This document shows, piece after piece, positions 32,926-42,211 of a stretch of DNA of 64,000 nucleotides. Under the pieces are notes generated by a model. The model was given only the letters and a program-made list of their open reading frames with translations, was not told where the DNA came from and made no database searches. The number at the start of each line of letters is the position of its first letter. Position 1 is the stretch's first letter. The DNA comes from Chryseobacterium scophthalmum (GTDB lineage Bacteria; Bacteroidota; Bacteroidia; Flavobacteriales; Weeksellaceae): positions 285,919 through 349,918 of the forward strand of contig NZ_FSRQ01000003.1 in NCBI RefSeq assembly GCF_900143185.1. The letters run 5' to 3'. A program made the translations under genes and the position numbers.

Positions 32926-35328
32926 ATGAAAATATCAAGCAACTGGCTGAAAGACTACATCAAAACAGAACTGAAAACCGAAAGAATCGGTGAATTTCTT
33001 ACCGATATTGGTCTTGAAGTGGAGGGAATCGATAAGTTTGAAAGTGTAAAGGGAAGTCTTGAAGGCATCGTTGTAGGAAAAGTTTTGACTTGTGAAAAAC
33101 ATCCGAATGCAGATAAATTAAACAAAACCACAGTAGATGTAGGAAACGGAAAAGTTTTAAATATCGTTTGTGGGGCTCCGAATGTTGCAGAAGGACAAAC
33201 TGTTCCTGTTGCAGTAGTGGGAACTAAAATTTATGCTAAAGACGGAAGCTTTTTCGAAATTAAAGAAGCAAAGATCAGAGGTGAGGTTTCTCAAGGAATG
33301 ATCTGCGCAGAAGACGAATTAGGTTTGAGCGACGATCACGGCGGAATTATGGTTTTAGACGAAATCAAATATGAAGTAGGAAAAAACTTTGCCGATTATT
33401 TCGAATTAACGAATGACGAAGTTCTTGAAATTGGTTTAACGCCAAACAGAACCGATGCAATGTCGCATTATGGGGTTGCAAGAGATTTACATGCATTCCT
33501 TTCAACAAACCAGCAAAAATCTGAGTTTGAAAAAGTATCTTCTGTTGCCTTAAATAATGAAGGTTCGCACAACTTTACACTTGAAGTTGAAGATACTGAA
33601 TTAACACCAAGATACATCGGTGCAGTAATCGAAAACGTAAAAGTTGCAGATTCTCCGGCTTGGTTAAAAGACAGATTAAAAGCTATCGGTTTAAGCCCAA
33701 TTAACAATATTGTAGATATTACCAATTATATTCTTCACGGTTTCGGTCAGCCGCTTCACGCTTTCGATGCAGACAAAATTGCAGACAAAAAAGTGAAAGT
33801 AGGAACTGTTGCAGAAGGAACAAAATTTACGACTTTGGATGGTGTTGAAAGAACATTAAACGGTTCTGAAATCATCATTAAAGACGGACAAGATAATCCG
33901 ATGTGTATTGCCGGAGTTTTCGGTGGTGCCAATTCCGGAGCTTCTAGCGAGACAAAAACTATTTTCCTGGAAAGTGCTTATTTCAATCCGGTTGCGGTAA
34001 GAAAAGGAGCTAAATTCCATGGCTTGAATACTGATGCTTCTTTCAGATTTGAAAGAGGAGTGGATCCTAATATTACAAGAACTGCGATTACTCATGCCAT
34101 CAAATTGATTGAAGAATTAGCTGAAGGAAAGTTGACAGGAGAGTTATTGGAAGAATATCCTAAGAAAATTGAGGATAATTATATCATCATCAGATTTTCA
34201 AAAATCGAACAGATTTTAGGAACAAAAATTCACAGAGAAAAAGTAAAAGAAATTTTAAAGGCGCTGGAAATTCAGGTTTTAAATGATATCCAAAATGGTT
34301 TTGAAATCTCTGTTCCTGCTTACAGAGCAGATGTAACAAGAGAAATCGATGTTATCGAAGAGATTTTAAGAATCTACGGGTACAACAAGATCGACGCTCC
34401 GCAAAAAATTTCATTTACTCCTGTAAAATTAAGTGCAAACGATCAGGATGAATTGGAAAATTCTTGGGCAAGAACTTTACAGAGTTTAGGTTTCAACGAA
34501 GTAATGAACAATTCATTAACTTCTGTAAAAGATGAAACTGATGCTGTGAAATTATTAAACCCTTTAAGCGGAGATTTGGCATTTATGAGGAAGTCTTTAT
34601 TGGAAGGACTTTTGCAGAATGCGGTTTACAATATCAACAGAAAAAATCAGGATATCAAATTTTTCGAATTCGGAAAAATCTACCACAAAAGAGAGAAGTA
34701 CGAAGAAAGAAAACAGTTGGCTATTTTGGTTTCAGGAAGAAATGTTGCTGAAAACTGGTTACAGCCAAAATCTGCTACAGATTTCTACAACCTGAAAGCT
34801 TATGTGAAAGTTTTGCTTGAAAGATTAGCGATCGATTATAAAGAAATTGCTTTGTCTGACGAAAGATTTTCAGATGCAATTGAATACAAATCTGAAGATA
34901 AAACTTTGGTGAGAATCGGAAAAGTAGCGCCTCAAATGCTGAAAGATTTTGATGTAGACCAAGAATGTTTCTATGCAGAAATCGAGCTTGAATTTGCTCA
35001 GGAATTACGTTCTAAAAACGAATTGAAGTTTAAAGATATTCCTAAATTTAATAAAATCAGAAGAGATTTAGCTTTATTGATTGACAAGAATATTTCTTAT
35101 CAGGAATTGTATCAAACGGCTAAAAAGAATAAATCTCCATTCATTAAAAACATTAATCTTTTTGATGTTTATGAAGGGAAAAATCTTCCTGAAGGTAAGA
35201 AATCTTACGCAATGAGTTTTGAATTGTTAAACGAAGAAAAAACTCTGGAAGAAAAAGAAATTTCTCACGTAATGGATTCTTTAATTAAATCTTTCCAAAA
35301 AGAATTTAATGCTGAGTTGAGATCATAA
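32926..35328 (+). CDS. pheT: phenylalanine--tRNA ligase beta subunit
   Basis: An 800-residue protein with the full PheT layout. The N-terminal segment is MKISSNWLKDYIKTELKTER. A tRNA-binding (EMAP-like) domain covers about 40-150 (VVGKVLTCEKHPNADKLNKT, NVAEGQTVPVA). The B3/B4 editing domain follows (PLHAFDADKI, IAGVFGGANSGASSET). The B5 and core domains have FRFERGVDPN and RADVTREIDVIEEI, and an FDX-ACB domain closes the chain (FNKIRRDLALLIDKNISYQE, FDVYEGKNLPEGKKSYAMSF). It charges tRNA-Phe together with PheS, which is elsewhere. It ends at a strong terminator. Confidence 0.95.
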   Translation: MKISSNWLKDYIKTELKTERIGEFLTDIGLEVEGIDKFESVKGSLEGIVVGKVLTCEKHPNADKLNKTTVDVGNGKVLNIVCGAPNVAEGQTVPVAVVGTKIYAKDGSFFEIKEAKIRGEVSQGMICAEDELGLSDDHGGIMVLDEIKYEVGKNFADYFELTNDEVLEIGLTPNRTDAMSHYGVARDLHAFLSTNQQKSEFEKVSSVALNNEGSHNFTLEVEDTELTPRYIGAVIENVKVADSPAWLKDRLKAIGLSPINNIVDITNYILHGFGQPLHAFDADKIADKKVKVGTVAEGTKFTTLDGVERTLNGSEIIIKDGQDNPMCIAGVFGGANSGASSETKTIFLESAYFNPVAVRKGAKFHGLNTDASFRFERGVDPNITRTAITHAIKLIEELAEGKLTGELLEEYPKKIEDNYIIIRFSKIEQILGTKIHREKVKEILKALEIQVLNDIQNGFEISVPAYRADVTREIDVIEEILRIYGYNKIDAPQKISFTPVKLSANDQDELENSWARTLQSLGFNEVMNNSLTSVKDETDAVKLLNPLSGDLAFMRKSLLEGLLQNAVYNINRKNQDIKFFEFGKIYHKREKYEERKQLAILVSGRNVAENWLQPKSATDFYNLKAYVKVLLERLAIDYKEIALSDERFSDAIEYKSEDKTLVRIGKVAPQMLKDFDVDQECFYAEIELEFAQELRSKNELKFKDIPKFNKIRRDLALLIDKNISYQELYQTAKKNKSPFIKNINLFDVYEGKNLPEGKKSYAMSFELLNEEKTLEEKEISHVMDSLIKSFQKEFNAELRS

Positions 35329-35348
35329 AAGAAAATATTATATATTGG

Positions 35349-35375
35349 AAGCGGACATTTGTCCGCTTTTTTTGT
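35349..35375 (+). terminator. terminator after pheT
   Basis: AAGCGGAC (35349-35356) and GTCCGCTT (35361-35368) form a perfect 8-bp stem around ATTT, followed by a T run. Confidence 0.9.
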
Positions 35376-35398
35376 TTTAAAAATAATACGACATTAAT

Positions 35399-36478
35399 AT
35401 GAAATCATTTATAGCTCTTGTTTTTCTGCTTGTTTACACTTCTTTTCATTGTCAAAATAATGAATTGACCAATAAGAAATTAATCAGCTATTATGAAGCC
35501 GTAAATTCGGCAGAAGATAAGATTGCGACTAATGAGTTAGACAGTGCAGATTTTTATTATCAGAAGACGTTTAAAACTTTTAAAGAACCTCATGCGAATG
35601 ATTTGTATAATCATATGAAAGTTCTTCTGAATAAGAAGGATTACGAAAATGCTTTTAAACATTATCAGTCTTTAGATTGTATGAAATATAAATTTGAAGA
35701 AAATTTTCTTTCATCTCATTTTCCCAATATTGAACAATACAAAAAGCTAAAATGTAAAAATAAGTTTGATAATAGCTACCGAAAAGAGCTTGATTCTTTA
35801 TTTACGATTGATCAGCATTACAGAAAACTTTCCGGTGGAAATTATGCAAAATTTAAAAAGGAAATTACCAAGAATGACAGCATTGCGAGTACGAAACTTT
35901 TAAGTTTGATTCAGAAAAGAGGATTCCCGAATGAATATGATTTAGGTTTAAGCTCCGCCAATCTAGTTTTTTTTCAAAATTTTTATTTTATTATTTGGCA
36001 TCAATTGGCAACTAATCTTTACAGTCCGCAAGTTGTCAATTTTTCAGACGAAATTGTAAAAGCATTAAACAAAGGAAAGATTACTCCGGAAAACGCCGCT
36101 TTTCTTTTAGATTTAAACAACGGAACTCAGAATTATTCTAGTGGGCATTTCGATATAGTTCAAATTTTTAAAAATGAAGGTAATCCTGACCGACCTCATG
36201 ATAAAGCAGAAGAAATGCTTGAAAAAGCAGATTGTTGCTATGTGCATCAATGGTTTTATCCTGAAAAAAGAGGAGAAAAAGGAAATGCTTTGGTGAAAGA
36301 TATAGACAGAAGACGAAAGAGTATAGGAATGAGTACTTTAGATCAGAGTTTGAGAAAAAAAGTTTTTCTATTGACGAATAAAGAATATAAAATGAGACAT
36401 GCCAATCTTATCGGTATGAATTTTCAGAATGATGAGGATGCCGAAAATCTTAAAAAACATTTTATTAAAATTAAATAA
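35399..36478 (+). CDS. exported TPR-like protein, DUF6624-like (paralog)
   Basis: A 359-residue exported protein (signal peptide LLVYTSFHCQ). It is a paralog of the protein at 10325-11239, with a helical N-terminal half (KKDYENAFKHYQSLDCMKYK), then LLSLIQKRGFPNEYDLGLSS and a final DIDRRRKSIGMSTLDQ. The ending RRKSxG is shared. The cysteine in the signal region (FHCQN) could make it a lipoprotein, but the spacing is not ideal. The role is unknown. Confidence 0.68.
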   Translation: MKSFIALVFLLVYTSFHCQNNELTNKKLISYYEAVNSAEDKIATNELDSADFYYQKTFKTFKEPHANDLYNHMKVLLNKKDYENAFKHYQSLDCMKYKFEENFLSSHFPNIEQYKKLKCKNKFDNSYRKELDSLFTIDQHYRKLSGGNYAKFKKEITKNDSIASTKLLSLIQKRGFPNEYDLGLSSANLVFFQNFYFIIWHQLATNLYSPQVVNFSDEIVKALNKGKITPENAAFLLDLNNGTQNYSSGHFDIVQIFKNEGNPDRPHDKAEEMLEKADCCYVHQWFYPEKRGEKGNALVKDIDRRRKSIGMSTLDQSLRKKVFLLTNKEYKMRHANLIGMNFQNDEDAENLKKHFIKIK

Positions 36479-36536
36479 CTTAAAAATACATTTAACATAA
36501 ATCTGTTTTTTAGAAATAAAGTATTAATAATTTCCG

Positions 36537-36544
36537 TAAATTTG
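36537..36544 (+). promoter_or_regulatory. -7 element of META-domain gene
   Basis: TAAATTTG, a TAnnTTTG match, 19 nt before the ATG at 36564; no clear -33. Confidence 0.35.
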
Positions 36545-36563
36545 AATTAAATCAAAAAGTAAA

Positions 36564-36974
36564 ATGAAAAATCTTTTTTTAAGTATATGCACAGTTGCCG
36601 TTTTGGCATCTTGCGGAACAATGAAAAACGCATCTTCATCAAAAGTTGGAAAAGCGCAACCATCAATCGCCAATACAAAATGGACTTTAGCGGATAACGT
36701 GAAAGGACAGGTTCCTACTTTGGTTATAGAAGGTTCAAAGATTAACGGAAATGCCGGATGTAACAGATATTTTGGTGGTATAACCATGGAAACAGCATCA
36801 GGGAAATTTGAAGCTTCACAAATGGGTTCTACAAAAATGGCTTGTGCAAATATGAGTGTTGAGCAAAACTTCCTGGATATGCTTAATAAAGCTAATAAAT
36901 ATGTAGTTTCAGGAACTACTTTAGAATTGTATCAGGATAATTTGTTGCTTTTAAAATTCAACAAATCTGAATAA
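36564..36974 (+). CDS. META domain lipoprotein (HslJ-like)
   Basis: A 136-residue lipoprotein with lipobox VLASC at residues 13-17. One META (HslJ) domain fills the rest: IANTKWTLADNVKGQVPTLVIEGSKINGNAGCNRYFGG, followed by ASQMGSTKMACANMSVEQNF. GNAGCNxxxG and the MAC motif are the family's clearest marks. Its role is unclear; E. coli HslJ is linked to stress tolerance. A convergent gene on the other strand shares its terminator. Confidence 0.88.
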   Translation: MKNLFLSICTVAVLASCGTMKNASSSKVGKAQPSIANTKWTLADNVKGQVPTLVIEGSKINGNAGCNRYFGGITMETASGKFEASQMGSTKMACANMSVEQNFLDMLNKANKYVVSGTTLELYQDNLLLLKFNKSE

Positions 36975-36980
36975 AAATAA

Positions 36981-37012
36981 AAAAGGAACTCAAATTTTGA
37001 GTTCCTTTTTTT
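36981..37012. terminator. bidirectional terminator
   Basis: AAAAGGAACTC (36981-36991) pairs with GAGTTCCTTTT (36998-37008) around AAATTT. It has A's on the left and T's on the right, and serves both the META gene and the convergent minus-strand gene. Confidence 0.9.
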
Positions 37013-37026
37013 ATAAGTGGTTTTTT

Positions 37027-37266
37027 TTAATCTTCCTCTTCTTCGTCGTACTTAGCCAACTCTTCGTCGCACCATTTGAACGCTGCTTCAACTACTTTAG
37101 TAGCTTCGTCTGCCATAGTTTCTTCATCGTCACCTTCCAAATCATCAAGCCATTCTACTTCTTCCTCTTCAACGTTTAAGATGAATCTTGGATATTCTGT
37201 ATGTACTACGAATAAATCTTCAGGAAATTCCGAATTATCTGCTAATAAAAACTTTGGTAATTTCAT
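37027..37266 (-). CDS. small acidic conserved hypothetical protein
   Basis: A 79-residue acidic protein, MKLPKFLLADNSEFPEDLFV, with RFILNVEEEEVEWLDDLEG and a closing tail of acidic residues. The pattern looks familiar from flavobacteria, where it is a short conserved orphan. No function is known to me. It has normal spacing and a shared terminator. Confidence 0.72.
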   Translation of the reverse strand: MKLPKFLLADNSEFPEDLFVVHTEYPRFILNVEEEEVEWLDDLEGDDEETMADEATKVVEAAFKWCDEELAKYDEEEED

Positions 37267-37305
37267 TTTTTTTAATGTTTTAACTTTAAATCAAAGATAA
37301 TAAAA

Positions 37306-38625
37306 TTATTGGTATTTGTTCTTGTCGATTTTAATTTTTTGTGAAACTTTATAATAGGTTAAGGTTGTTTTTTTTAAGGTATCAGAAGTTTTAAATGTTA
37401 CCTCTAAATTCGAATTTACCGTACTTATTAATTCTGCAACCTGTACTTTCTCAAGATCTTTCATCGTTTCTAAATAGAATTTTAAAGGAACCTTATCCAA
37501 ACGTTCTGTCTGTAGATAATGAGCAACTTCTTTCCTGTTTTCAATATAATTTCCCTTAGAAAGCCATGTGAAAAACATACCTGATATAATACTTAAAAAT
37601 CCGATACCATATACTTTAAAATCAAATAGTTGAAATAGTTTCTTAAAATAAACCAACCAGAGTGGAAAACTAAAAGGAGCTAATAATCTGTAACCAATAG
37701 GATCTACAGGATAAAAATACTGAATAAAGAATGAACAAATAATTCCAAAAAATCCTGTAAAAACAAAGAAAAATTCTGTGTTGGAGAGTCTATATTTTAT
37801 AAACAAAAACATCATCAATAGGATATTCAAAACTCCTAACCCGTAAATTCCGTAGTTAATTGTTCTACCTCCCGGATCTGAAATATGTATAAATGGATTA
37901 AAAGTAGTAGAAAGCCCTTGGAATAATTCAGTTAAAAGTTTAGAAGTTGGATATAAACCTATTTCCAAGGATTGTTTAATGTAATCTTCGTTAAAATAAT
38001 CAATAAATAAAAACTTATACAGAATAATATAGATGGCTGAAATAATACCTGAAAATAAAAATAAACGTCCGTAAGAACGCTTAATGAAGAATAATCCATA
38101 AAGACCTACTGCTCCCATAATAAATAATGCACTGTATCTGATATTATAAAGAAGGATTAAGCTTAAAGAAAGATAAAAAACAGCTTTCCAACCTTTAAGA
38201 TTTTCTTTAATAATTGTATCGGCTACAAAAAGGAAAACTAATACAAATGGGAGAATGAGTGCTTCACTTAAAGTTGCTGCAAAAATCGAAACAAAGCTGA
38301 AAAGTGCAACCAAAATGGTAGATTCTCGGGAATAAAAATTCTTTTTCCATGAGAAAAAAACAATAAAAAGCATTGCCAGAATTCCTACGATTTTACTTGC
38401 CCAAAATTCATCAGTTCCTAAAAAAGTAAAGATTTTAATGCTTAAAGGATATCCTAAAGGAGTAAGGGTATTATCAATCTCAGGAAGCACATTAGCAAAT
38501 TTCATATAGCGAATAGAATCGGGACTTACTCTTCCTTTTTCATTGAGTAAAAAACGTAAAATGGTCACCATTACTGTAATGATGACCAATATTATCTGAA
38601 TGTTTTTTTCTTTAAATTTTATCAA
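37306..38625 (-). CDS. polytopic membrane protein, GT-C-like
   Basis: A 439-residue protein with about ten helices and a soluble C-terminal domain of 80 residues. The first periplasmic loop has KGRVSPDSIRYMKFA, the aspartate-containing loop typical of GT-C glycosyltransferases such as dolichyl-phosphate mannosyltransferases. The start is TTG at 38623-38625. It could transfer a sugar from a lipid carrier, but the match is only to layout and the loop. It is the first of a minus-strand series starting at 37027. Confidence 0.55.
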   Translation of the reverse strand: MIKFKEKNIQIILVIITVMVTILRFLLNEKGRVSPDSIRYMKFANVLPEIDNTLTPLGYPLSIKIFTFLGTDEFWASKIVGILAMLFIVFFSWKKNFYSRESTILVALFSFVSIFAATLSEALILPFVLVFLFVADTIIKENLKGWKAVFYLSLSLILLYNIRYSALFIMGAVGLYGLFFIKRSYGRLFLFSGIISAIYIILYKFLFIDYFNEDYIKQSLEIGLYPTSKLLTELFQGLSTTFNPFIHISDPGGRTINYGIYGLGVLNILLMMFLFIKYRLSNTEFFFVFTGFFGIICSFFIQYFYPVDPIGYRLLAPFSFPLWLVYFKKLFQLFDFKVYGIGFLSIISGMFFTWLSKGNYIENRKEVAHYLQTERLDKVPLKFYLETMKDLEKVQVAELISTVNSNLEVTFKTSDTLKKTTLTYYKVSQKIKIDKNKYQ

Positions 38626-38629
38626 GATT

Positions 38630-38700
38630 GCAGTTATTAGGTTATAGATTACGGCTTTTTAACAATCCAAATTTATAACTTATAACTCACAAATTAAATT
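38630..38700. repeat. phrase-like sequence between HBD-type and GT-C-like genes
   Basis: AGTTATTAGGTTATAGATTA on the left and AATTTATAACTTATAACTCA on the right are imperfectly complementary, giving a weak hairpin of the same type as the other phrase-like repeats. Confidence 0.4.
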
Positions 38701-39594
38701 TTATTTTGCAAACATTTTTGCTACTTTCTCAGCTTTTTTACTTTCAGAATAATCATAGAAACCTTCTCCTGATTTTACTCCTAATTTTCCAGCCATTACC
38801 ATGTTTACCAATAACGGGTTTGGTGCATATTTAGGATTTTTGAAACCATCGTACATCACGTTTAAGATTGCTAAACAAACATCAAGACCGATAAAATCTG
38901 CCAATTGAAGTGGTCCCATTGGATGAGCCATTCCTAATTTCATCACGGTATCAATTTCTTCAACTCCGGCAACACCGTTGTATAAAGTTTCGATAGATTC
39001 GTTAATCATCGGCATCAAAATTCTGTTGGCAACAAAACCAGGGTAATCATTTACTTCTACAGGAACTTTTCCTAAAGTTTTGCTCATTTCATAAATAGAG
39101 TCAAAAGTTTCTTTTGAAGTAGAGTAGCCTTTGATGATTTCTACCAGTTTCATAATAGGAACCGGGTTCATAAAGTGCATTCCGATTACTTTGTCTGCTC
39201 TTTTGGTAGCGGCAGCAATTTTAGTAATAGAAATAGATGAAGTATTGGTAGATAAAATGCAGTTTTCCGGAGCAAACTCATCCATCTGAGCAAAAATCTT
39301 TAATTTTAAATCTTGATTTTCAGTTGCAGCTTCCACTACCAAATCTGCGTTGGTCACCGCATCTTTTAGCTGAGTGAAAGTGGTGATGTTTCCTAAAGTT
39401 TCTGCTTTTTCTTCTTCTGTAAGGTTTCCCTTTGCAATGATTCTGTCAAGGTTTGTAGTAATAGTTTTCAATCCTTTGTCTAAAGCTTCCTGAGAAACGT
39501 CTACTAAATTTACACTAAAACCGCTTTGTGCGAATGTATGTGCAATACCATTTCCCATGGTTCCCGCTCCGATAACGACAATGTTTTTGATCAT
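38701..39594 (-). CDS. 3-hydroxybutyryl-CoA dehydrogenase
   Basis: A 297-residue 3-hydroxyacyl-CoA dehydrogenase. The N-terminal NAD site is IKNIVVIGAGTMGNGIAHTFAQSG (about 3-26). It has LVVEAATENQDLKLKIF, then ILSTNTSSISITKIAAATKR, RADKVIGMHFMNPVPIMKLVEII (catalytic histidine) and PGFVANRILMPMINESIETL. The C-terminal helical domain ends KSGEGFYDYSESKKAEK. It oxidises or reduces 3-hydroxybutyryl-CoA in fatty acid/butyryl metabolism. Its start overlaps the end of the upstream 138-residue gene by 4 bp. Confidence 0.93.
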   Translation of the reverse strand: MIKNIVVIGAGTMGNGIAHTFAQSGFSVNLVDVSQEALDKGLKTITTNLDRIIAKGNLTEEEKAETLGNITTFTQLKDAVTNADLVVEAATENQDLKLKIFAQMDEFAPENCILSTNTSSISITKIAAATKRADKVIGMHFMNPVPIMKLVEIIKGYSTSKETFDSIYEMSKTLGKVPVEVNDYPGFVANRILMPMINESIETLYNGVAGVEEIDTVMKLGMAHPMGPLQLADFIGLDVCLAILNVMYDGFKNPKYAPNPLLVNMVMAGKLGVKSGEGFYDYSESKKAEKVAKMFAK

Positions 39595-40007
39595 TTTAAA
39601 TTTTCTTTTTTATATATAGTTAGATTATTTAATGTACTTAATTTTTCTTTTTTAATTATTGTCCGACTGTTAAAATCTACAATTCCGTCACTGTTTTCAT
39701 TTCGGGATTTATTCTGAGAATTGATCGTCGCTTCAAGTCCTTTTATAAACTTTGCTTTTTTGCTTTTTGAGAGTGCATCAATTCCGATGAACAATTTATA
39801 TTCACCTTCTCTTCCCAAACGTGACTGTCGGTATATCTCCAGAGTGTTTTTTTTACCTTGAAAACTGTTGATATAATTCATTACAGGAGCGTTTGAAGGC
39901 GTTCCGCAACAAATGCTGTTGTAGCCTATTTCAATGTAATTTTCACTTTTCTGAGCAAAGAAAAATGCACAACTGAATACTGCTATTGTTAAAATTATTT
40001 TTTTCAT
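39591..40007 (-). CDS. exported hypothetical protein, 138 aa
   Basis: A short exported protein: signal peptide FSCAFFFAQ followed by KSENYIEIGYNSICCGTPSN. The body is beta-rich (NTLEIYRQSRLGREGEYKLF) and the C-terminus repeats SFSKSKKAKF-like lysines (SKSKKAKFIKGLEA). No family is recognised. It overlaps the dehydrogenase by 4 bp and lies 30 bp after the beta-lactamase gene, so it is part of the same minus-strand transcript. Confidence 0.6.
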   Translation of the reverse strand: MKKIILTIAVFSCAFFFAQKSENYIEIGYNSICCGTPSNAPVMNYINSFQGKKNTLEIYRQSRLGREGEYKLFIGIDALSKSKKAKFIKGLEATINSQNKSRNENSDGIVDFNSRTIIKKEKLSTLNNLTIYKKENLK

Positions 40008-40037
40008 TTTAATGGTTTTAAAATTAAGCTTTAAATT

Positions 40038-40910
40038 TTACTTATTAAAATGATCCCAAACTGCTTTTGAAATGTCTGAAATCATCTTACAATTCACCTC
40101 GTCTGTCTCGGTAGAATTGCTAATAAATACTACTATTGCATAATGCTTGCCATTTGGTAAGGTAACAATTCCCGAGTCATTTTCTGCGATTGTTAAGTCT
40201 CCATCTTTCCCTGAAGAACCCGTTTTGTGGGCTATAGATTGTTTAGGTAGCTGTTCTTTCAGTTTATTTCCTCCGGTAGATGTGTTCAGCATGATATCAT
40301 ATAAAAACTTTGTAGATTTTTCAGACAAAATTTTACCATCGTAGAATTTTTTATAAAGTTGGCTCAAAGAATTGGTTGTGGTATAATTTTCATACAAATA
40401 TTTTGCTCCTTTGTGCATTTGCTCTTCATTATGTTTAATCTGGAAATCTTTCACTCCTTTAGAATCCATGAATTTTTGAACAACTTGCGTACCTCCGATT
40501 AACCTTAATAATACATCACAACCATTGTTATCGCTCCATGCAACGGTATAATTAATGATTTCACTTAAAGAAAGTTCCACATTTCCGTTAGGATATTTTT
40601 CCCGAATCGGCGACCATGTATTTTCCAGCAAATCGCTTTTTTTAATTAAAATTTTCTGGTCTAATGAAAGTTTTCCCTTATCTACTAAATCGAGAACTGC
40701 AGCTGCAATATGAAACTTAAAAACACTAAGCATTGGAAGTTTTGTAGTTGCATTTTTATTGTATTTAAAACCATCTTCAAAACCTAAAACAGAAACTCCG
40801 ACAGTTGCTTTTTTACCTTTAATAATTGAATCGACTTTTTGTGCTAAAACAGATTTCTGAGCAAAAGTAAATACTGAAATCAATAGAAAAAGAAGTGCTG
40901 TTTTTTTCAT
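40038..40910 (-). CDS. class A beta-lactamase, subclass A2-like
   Basis: A 290-residue serine beta-lactamase with a signal peptide (LISVFTFAQ). SVFK (62-65) gives the catalytic serine and lysine, SDN (126-128) follows, then the omega-loop segment with HNEEQMHKGAK, and HKTGSSG (KTG 229-231). SVFKFH, NNGCDVLL and NEEQMHK fit the PER/VEB/CME/CGA/CIA group of chromosomal or extended-spectrum enzymes of Bacteroidota. It hydrolyses beta-lactams in the periplasm. Spectrum cannot be read from the sequence. No adjacent regulator or mobile element is seen, so it looks chromosomal. Confidence 0.9.
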   Translation of the reverse strand: MKKTALLFLLISVFTFAQKSVLAQKVDSIIKGKKATVGVSVLGFEDGFKYNKNATTKLPMLSVFKFHIAAAVLDLVDKGKLSLDQKILIKKSDLLENTWSPIREKYPNGNVELSLSEIINYTVAWSDNNGCDVLLRLIGGTQVVQKFMDSKGVKDFQIKHNEEQMHKGAKYLYENYTTTNSLSQLYKKFYDGKILSEKSTKFLYDIMLNTSTGGNKLKEQLPKQSIAHKTGSSGKDGDLTIAENDSGIVTLPNGKHYAIVVFISNSTETDEVNCKMISDISKAVWDHFNK

Positions 40911-40927
40911 AATATTCTGTTTAAAAA

Positions 40928-40962
40928 CAAATCCCTTTTAGACAATAAAAGGGATTTGCAAT
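40928..40962 (-). terminator. terminator after 129-aa gene
   Basis: A perfect 13-bp stem pairs CAAATCCCTTTTA (40928-40940) with TAAAAGGGATTTG (40946-40958), with a 5-nt loop. The T run for the minus strand is at 40922-40927. Confidence 0.88.
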
Positions 40963-41000
40963 TTAAGATTTTTTACTATTTTAAACTTAAAATAATTTAC

Positions 41001-41390
41001 TTATTTGAATTTGTATCCTAGTCCGATGCCTGGTTTCCAGCTTCCGTTATCTGTCGAAGTTTTGGTGTTGTAATAGAAAGGGATTTGTAATACAATTTTT
41101 TTATAGATTACCGCAAAACCAATTCCTAAAGTCGGCATTATTGTACTGTTTTGGGTTCCGGACGACTGATCTTGTTTTATTCTCAGAGAAGGAAGCATCC
41201 CCATCATCAGTTTGGTGTTTTTGTATGTGAAATTTATGTTGGGACCTGTAAAGTTTAGAAAAGCGCCGTGATCAACATATCCTGCAACTGCAATTCCATC
41301 AAAAAAAGAAATATTTAATTTTGAATCTTTCTCCTGAGAAAAATAAAGACCGGAGATGAGAATTCCGAACCCGTAAAAAAGTTTTTTCAT
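41001..41390 (-). CDS. exported barrel-like protein, 129 aa
   Basis: A 129-residue protein with a signal peptide (FGILISGLYFSQ). The beta-strand pattern ends PGIGLGYKFK, typical of small outer-membrane barrels, and GPNINFTYKNTKLMMG is also strand-like. The family is not recognised. It has a TAATTTTG promoter element (41420-41413, minus) and its own terminator, so it is monocistronic. Confidence 0.55.
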   Translation of the reverse strand: MKKLFYGFGILISGLYFSQEKDSKLNISFFDGIAVAGYVDHGAFLNFTGPNINFTYKNTKLMMGMLPSLRIKQDQSSGTQNSTIMPTLGIGFAVIYKKIVLQIPFYYNTKTSTDNGSWKPGIGLGYKFK

Positions 41391-41500
41391 GATAAATCAT
41401 TTAATCAAAGCACAAAATTAGCCTGACTAAATGCTTTTTTAGGATCGATGTAATAAAGCGGTGAGATTTTGCAGTGAAAATAAAAAGGTTTGAAATATCT

Positions 41501-42211
41501 CTACTTTCCGAACATTTCCATTAAAGAATTTTTATAAGTATCACCAATCTGAAGTTTTAAAAACTGGTCAGATTCATTGGAAATCGTTGTGATTATTTCG
41601 TTGGTTGACAAAACTTTTACAGATGATAAAGCAATAATTTCTTTCTTATTTACCTGTGCAAAATCTTTTGAAGGAAGCATTTCCAGAAGAGATTTGAAAT
41701 TGAGATTTTTTAGAACAATCGTCGTTCCGTCTTTCAGAATAATGTCTTTATCACGACTGTCGATCTCAGAGGTTTTAATATAAGCGATCTGTTCAGTGAA
41801 GATCGTGGATTTACCAATGTTGGTATTCCATTCGATGAACTCTTTTTTCTGACTGTTGTTTAAAAGATCTGCCGCTTTTTCAAACGCCTGAATCAGTCTT
41901 TCTTTTTTGATCGGTTTTCTTACATAATCTACCACATTCAGATCAAAAGCTTCTGCAGCATATTCTTTGTAAGCCGTTGTAAAAATGATTTTTTTTGAAT
42001 CGGAAATCAATTCGGCAACCTGCAGACCGGTCATTCCCGGCATTTCTATATCTAAAATACAGAGATTGCAGTCTATATTTTTTATTTCGTTGAGGAAGAT
42101 TTTAGGGTCGTTGAAAGCTTTTACAACTTCTACATTTTCAATCTGTTCGCATAAAAGTTTCAGGTAGCTTATCGCCAACAATTCATCATCAAGAATAACG
42201 CATTTTATCAT
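41501..42211 (-). CDS. LytTR family response regulator
   Basis: A 236-residue regulator. The receiver domain spans residues 1-120, with the phospho-acceptor in LCILDIEMPGMTGLQVAELI (aspartate near residue 53), KKIIFTTAYKEYAAEAF, and RKPIKKERLIQAF. The LytTR DNA-binding domain follows (about 145-236: IFTEQIAYIKTSEIDSRDKDIIL, FAQVNKKEIIALSSV). It overlaps the sensor kinase gene by 23 bp. Targets are unknown. Confidence 0.9.
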   Translation of the reverse strand: MIKCVILDDELLAISYLKLLCEQIENVEVVKAFNDPKIFLNEIKNIDCNLCILDIEMPGMTGLQVAELISDSKKIIFTTAYKEYAAEAFDLNVVDYVRKPIKKERLIQAFEKAADLLNNSQKKEFIEWNTNIGKSTIFTEQIAYIKTSEIDSRDKDIILKDGTTIVLKNLNFKSLLEMLPSKDFAQVNKKEIIALSSVKVLSTNEIITTISNESDQFLKLQIGDTYKNSLMEMFGK

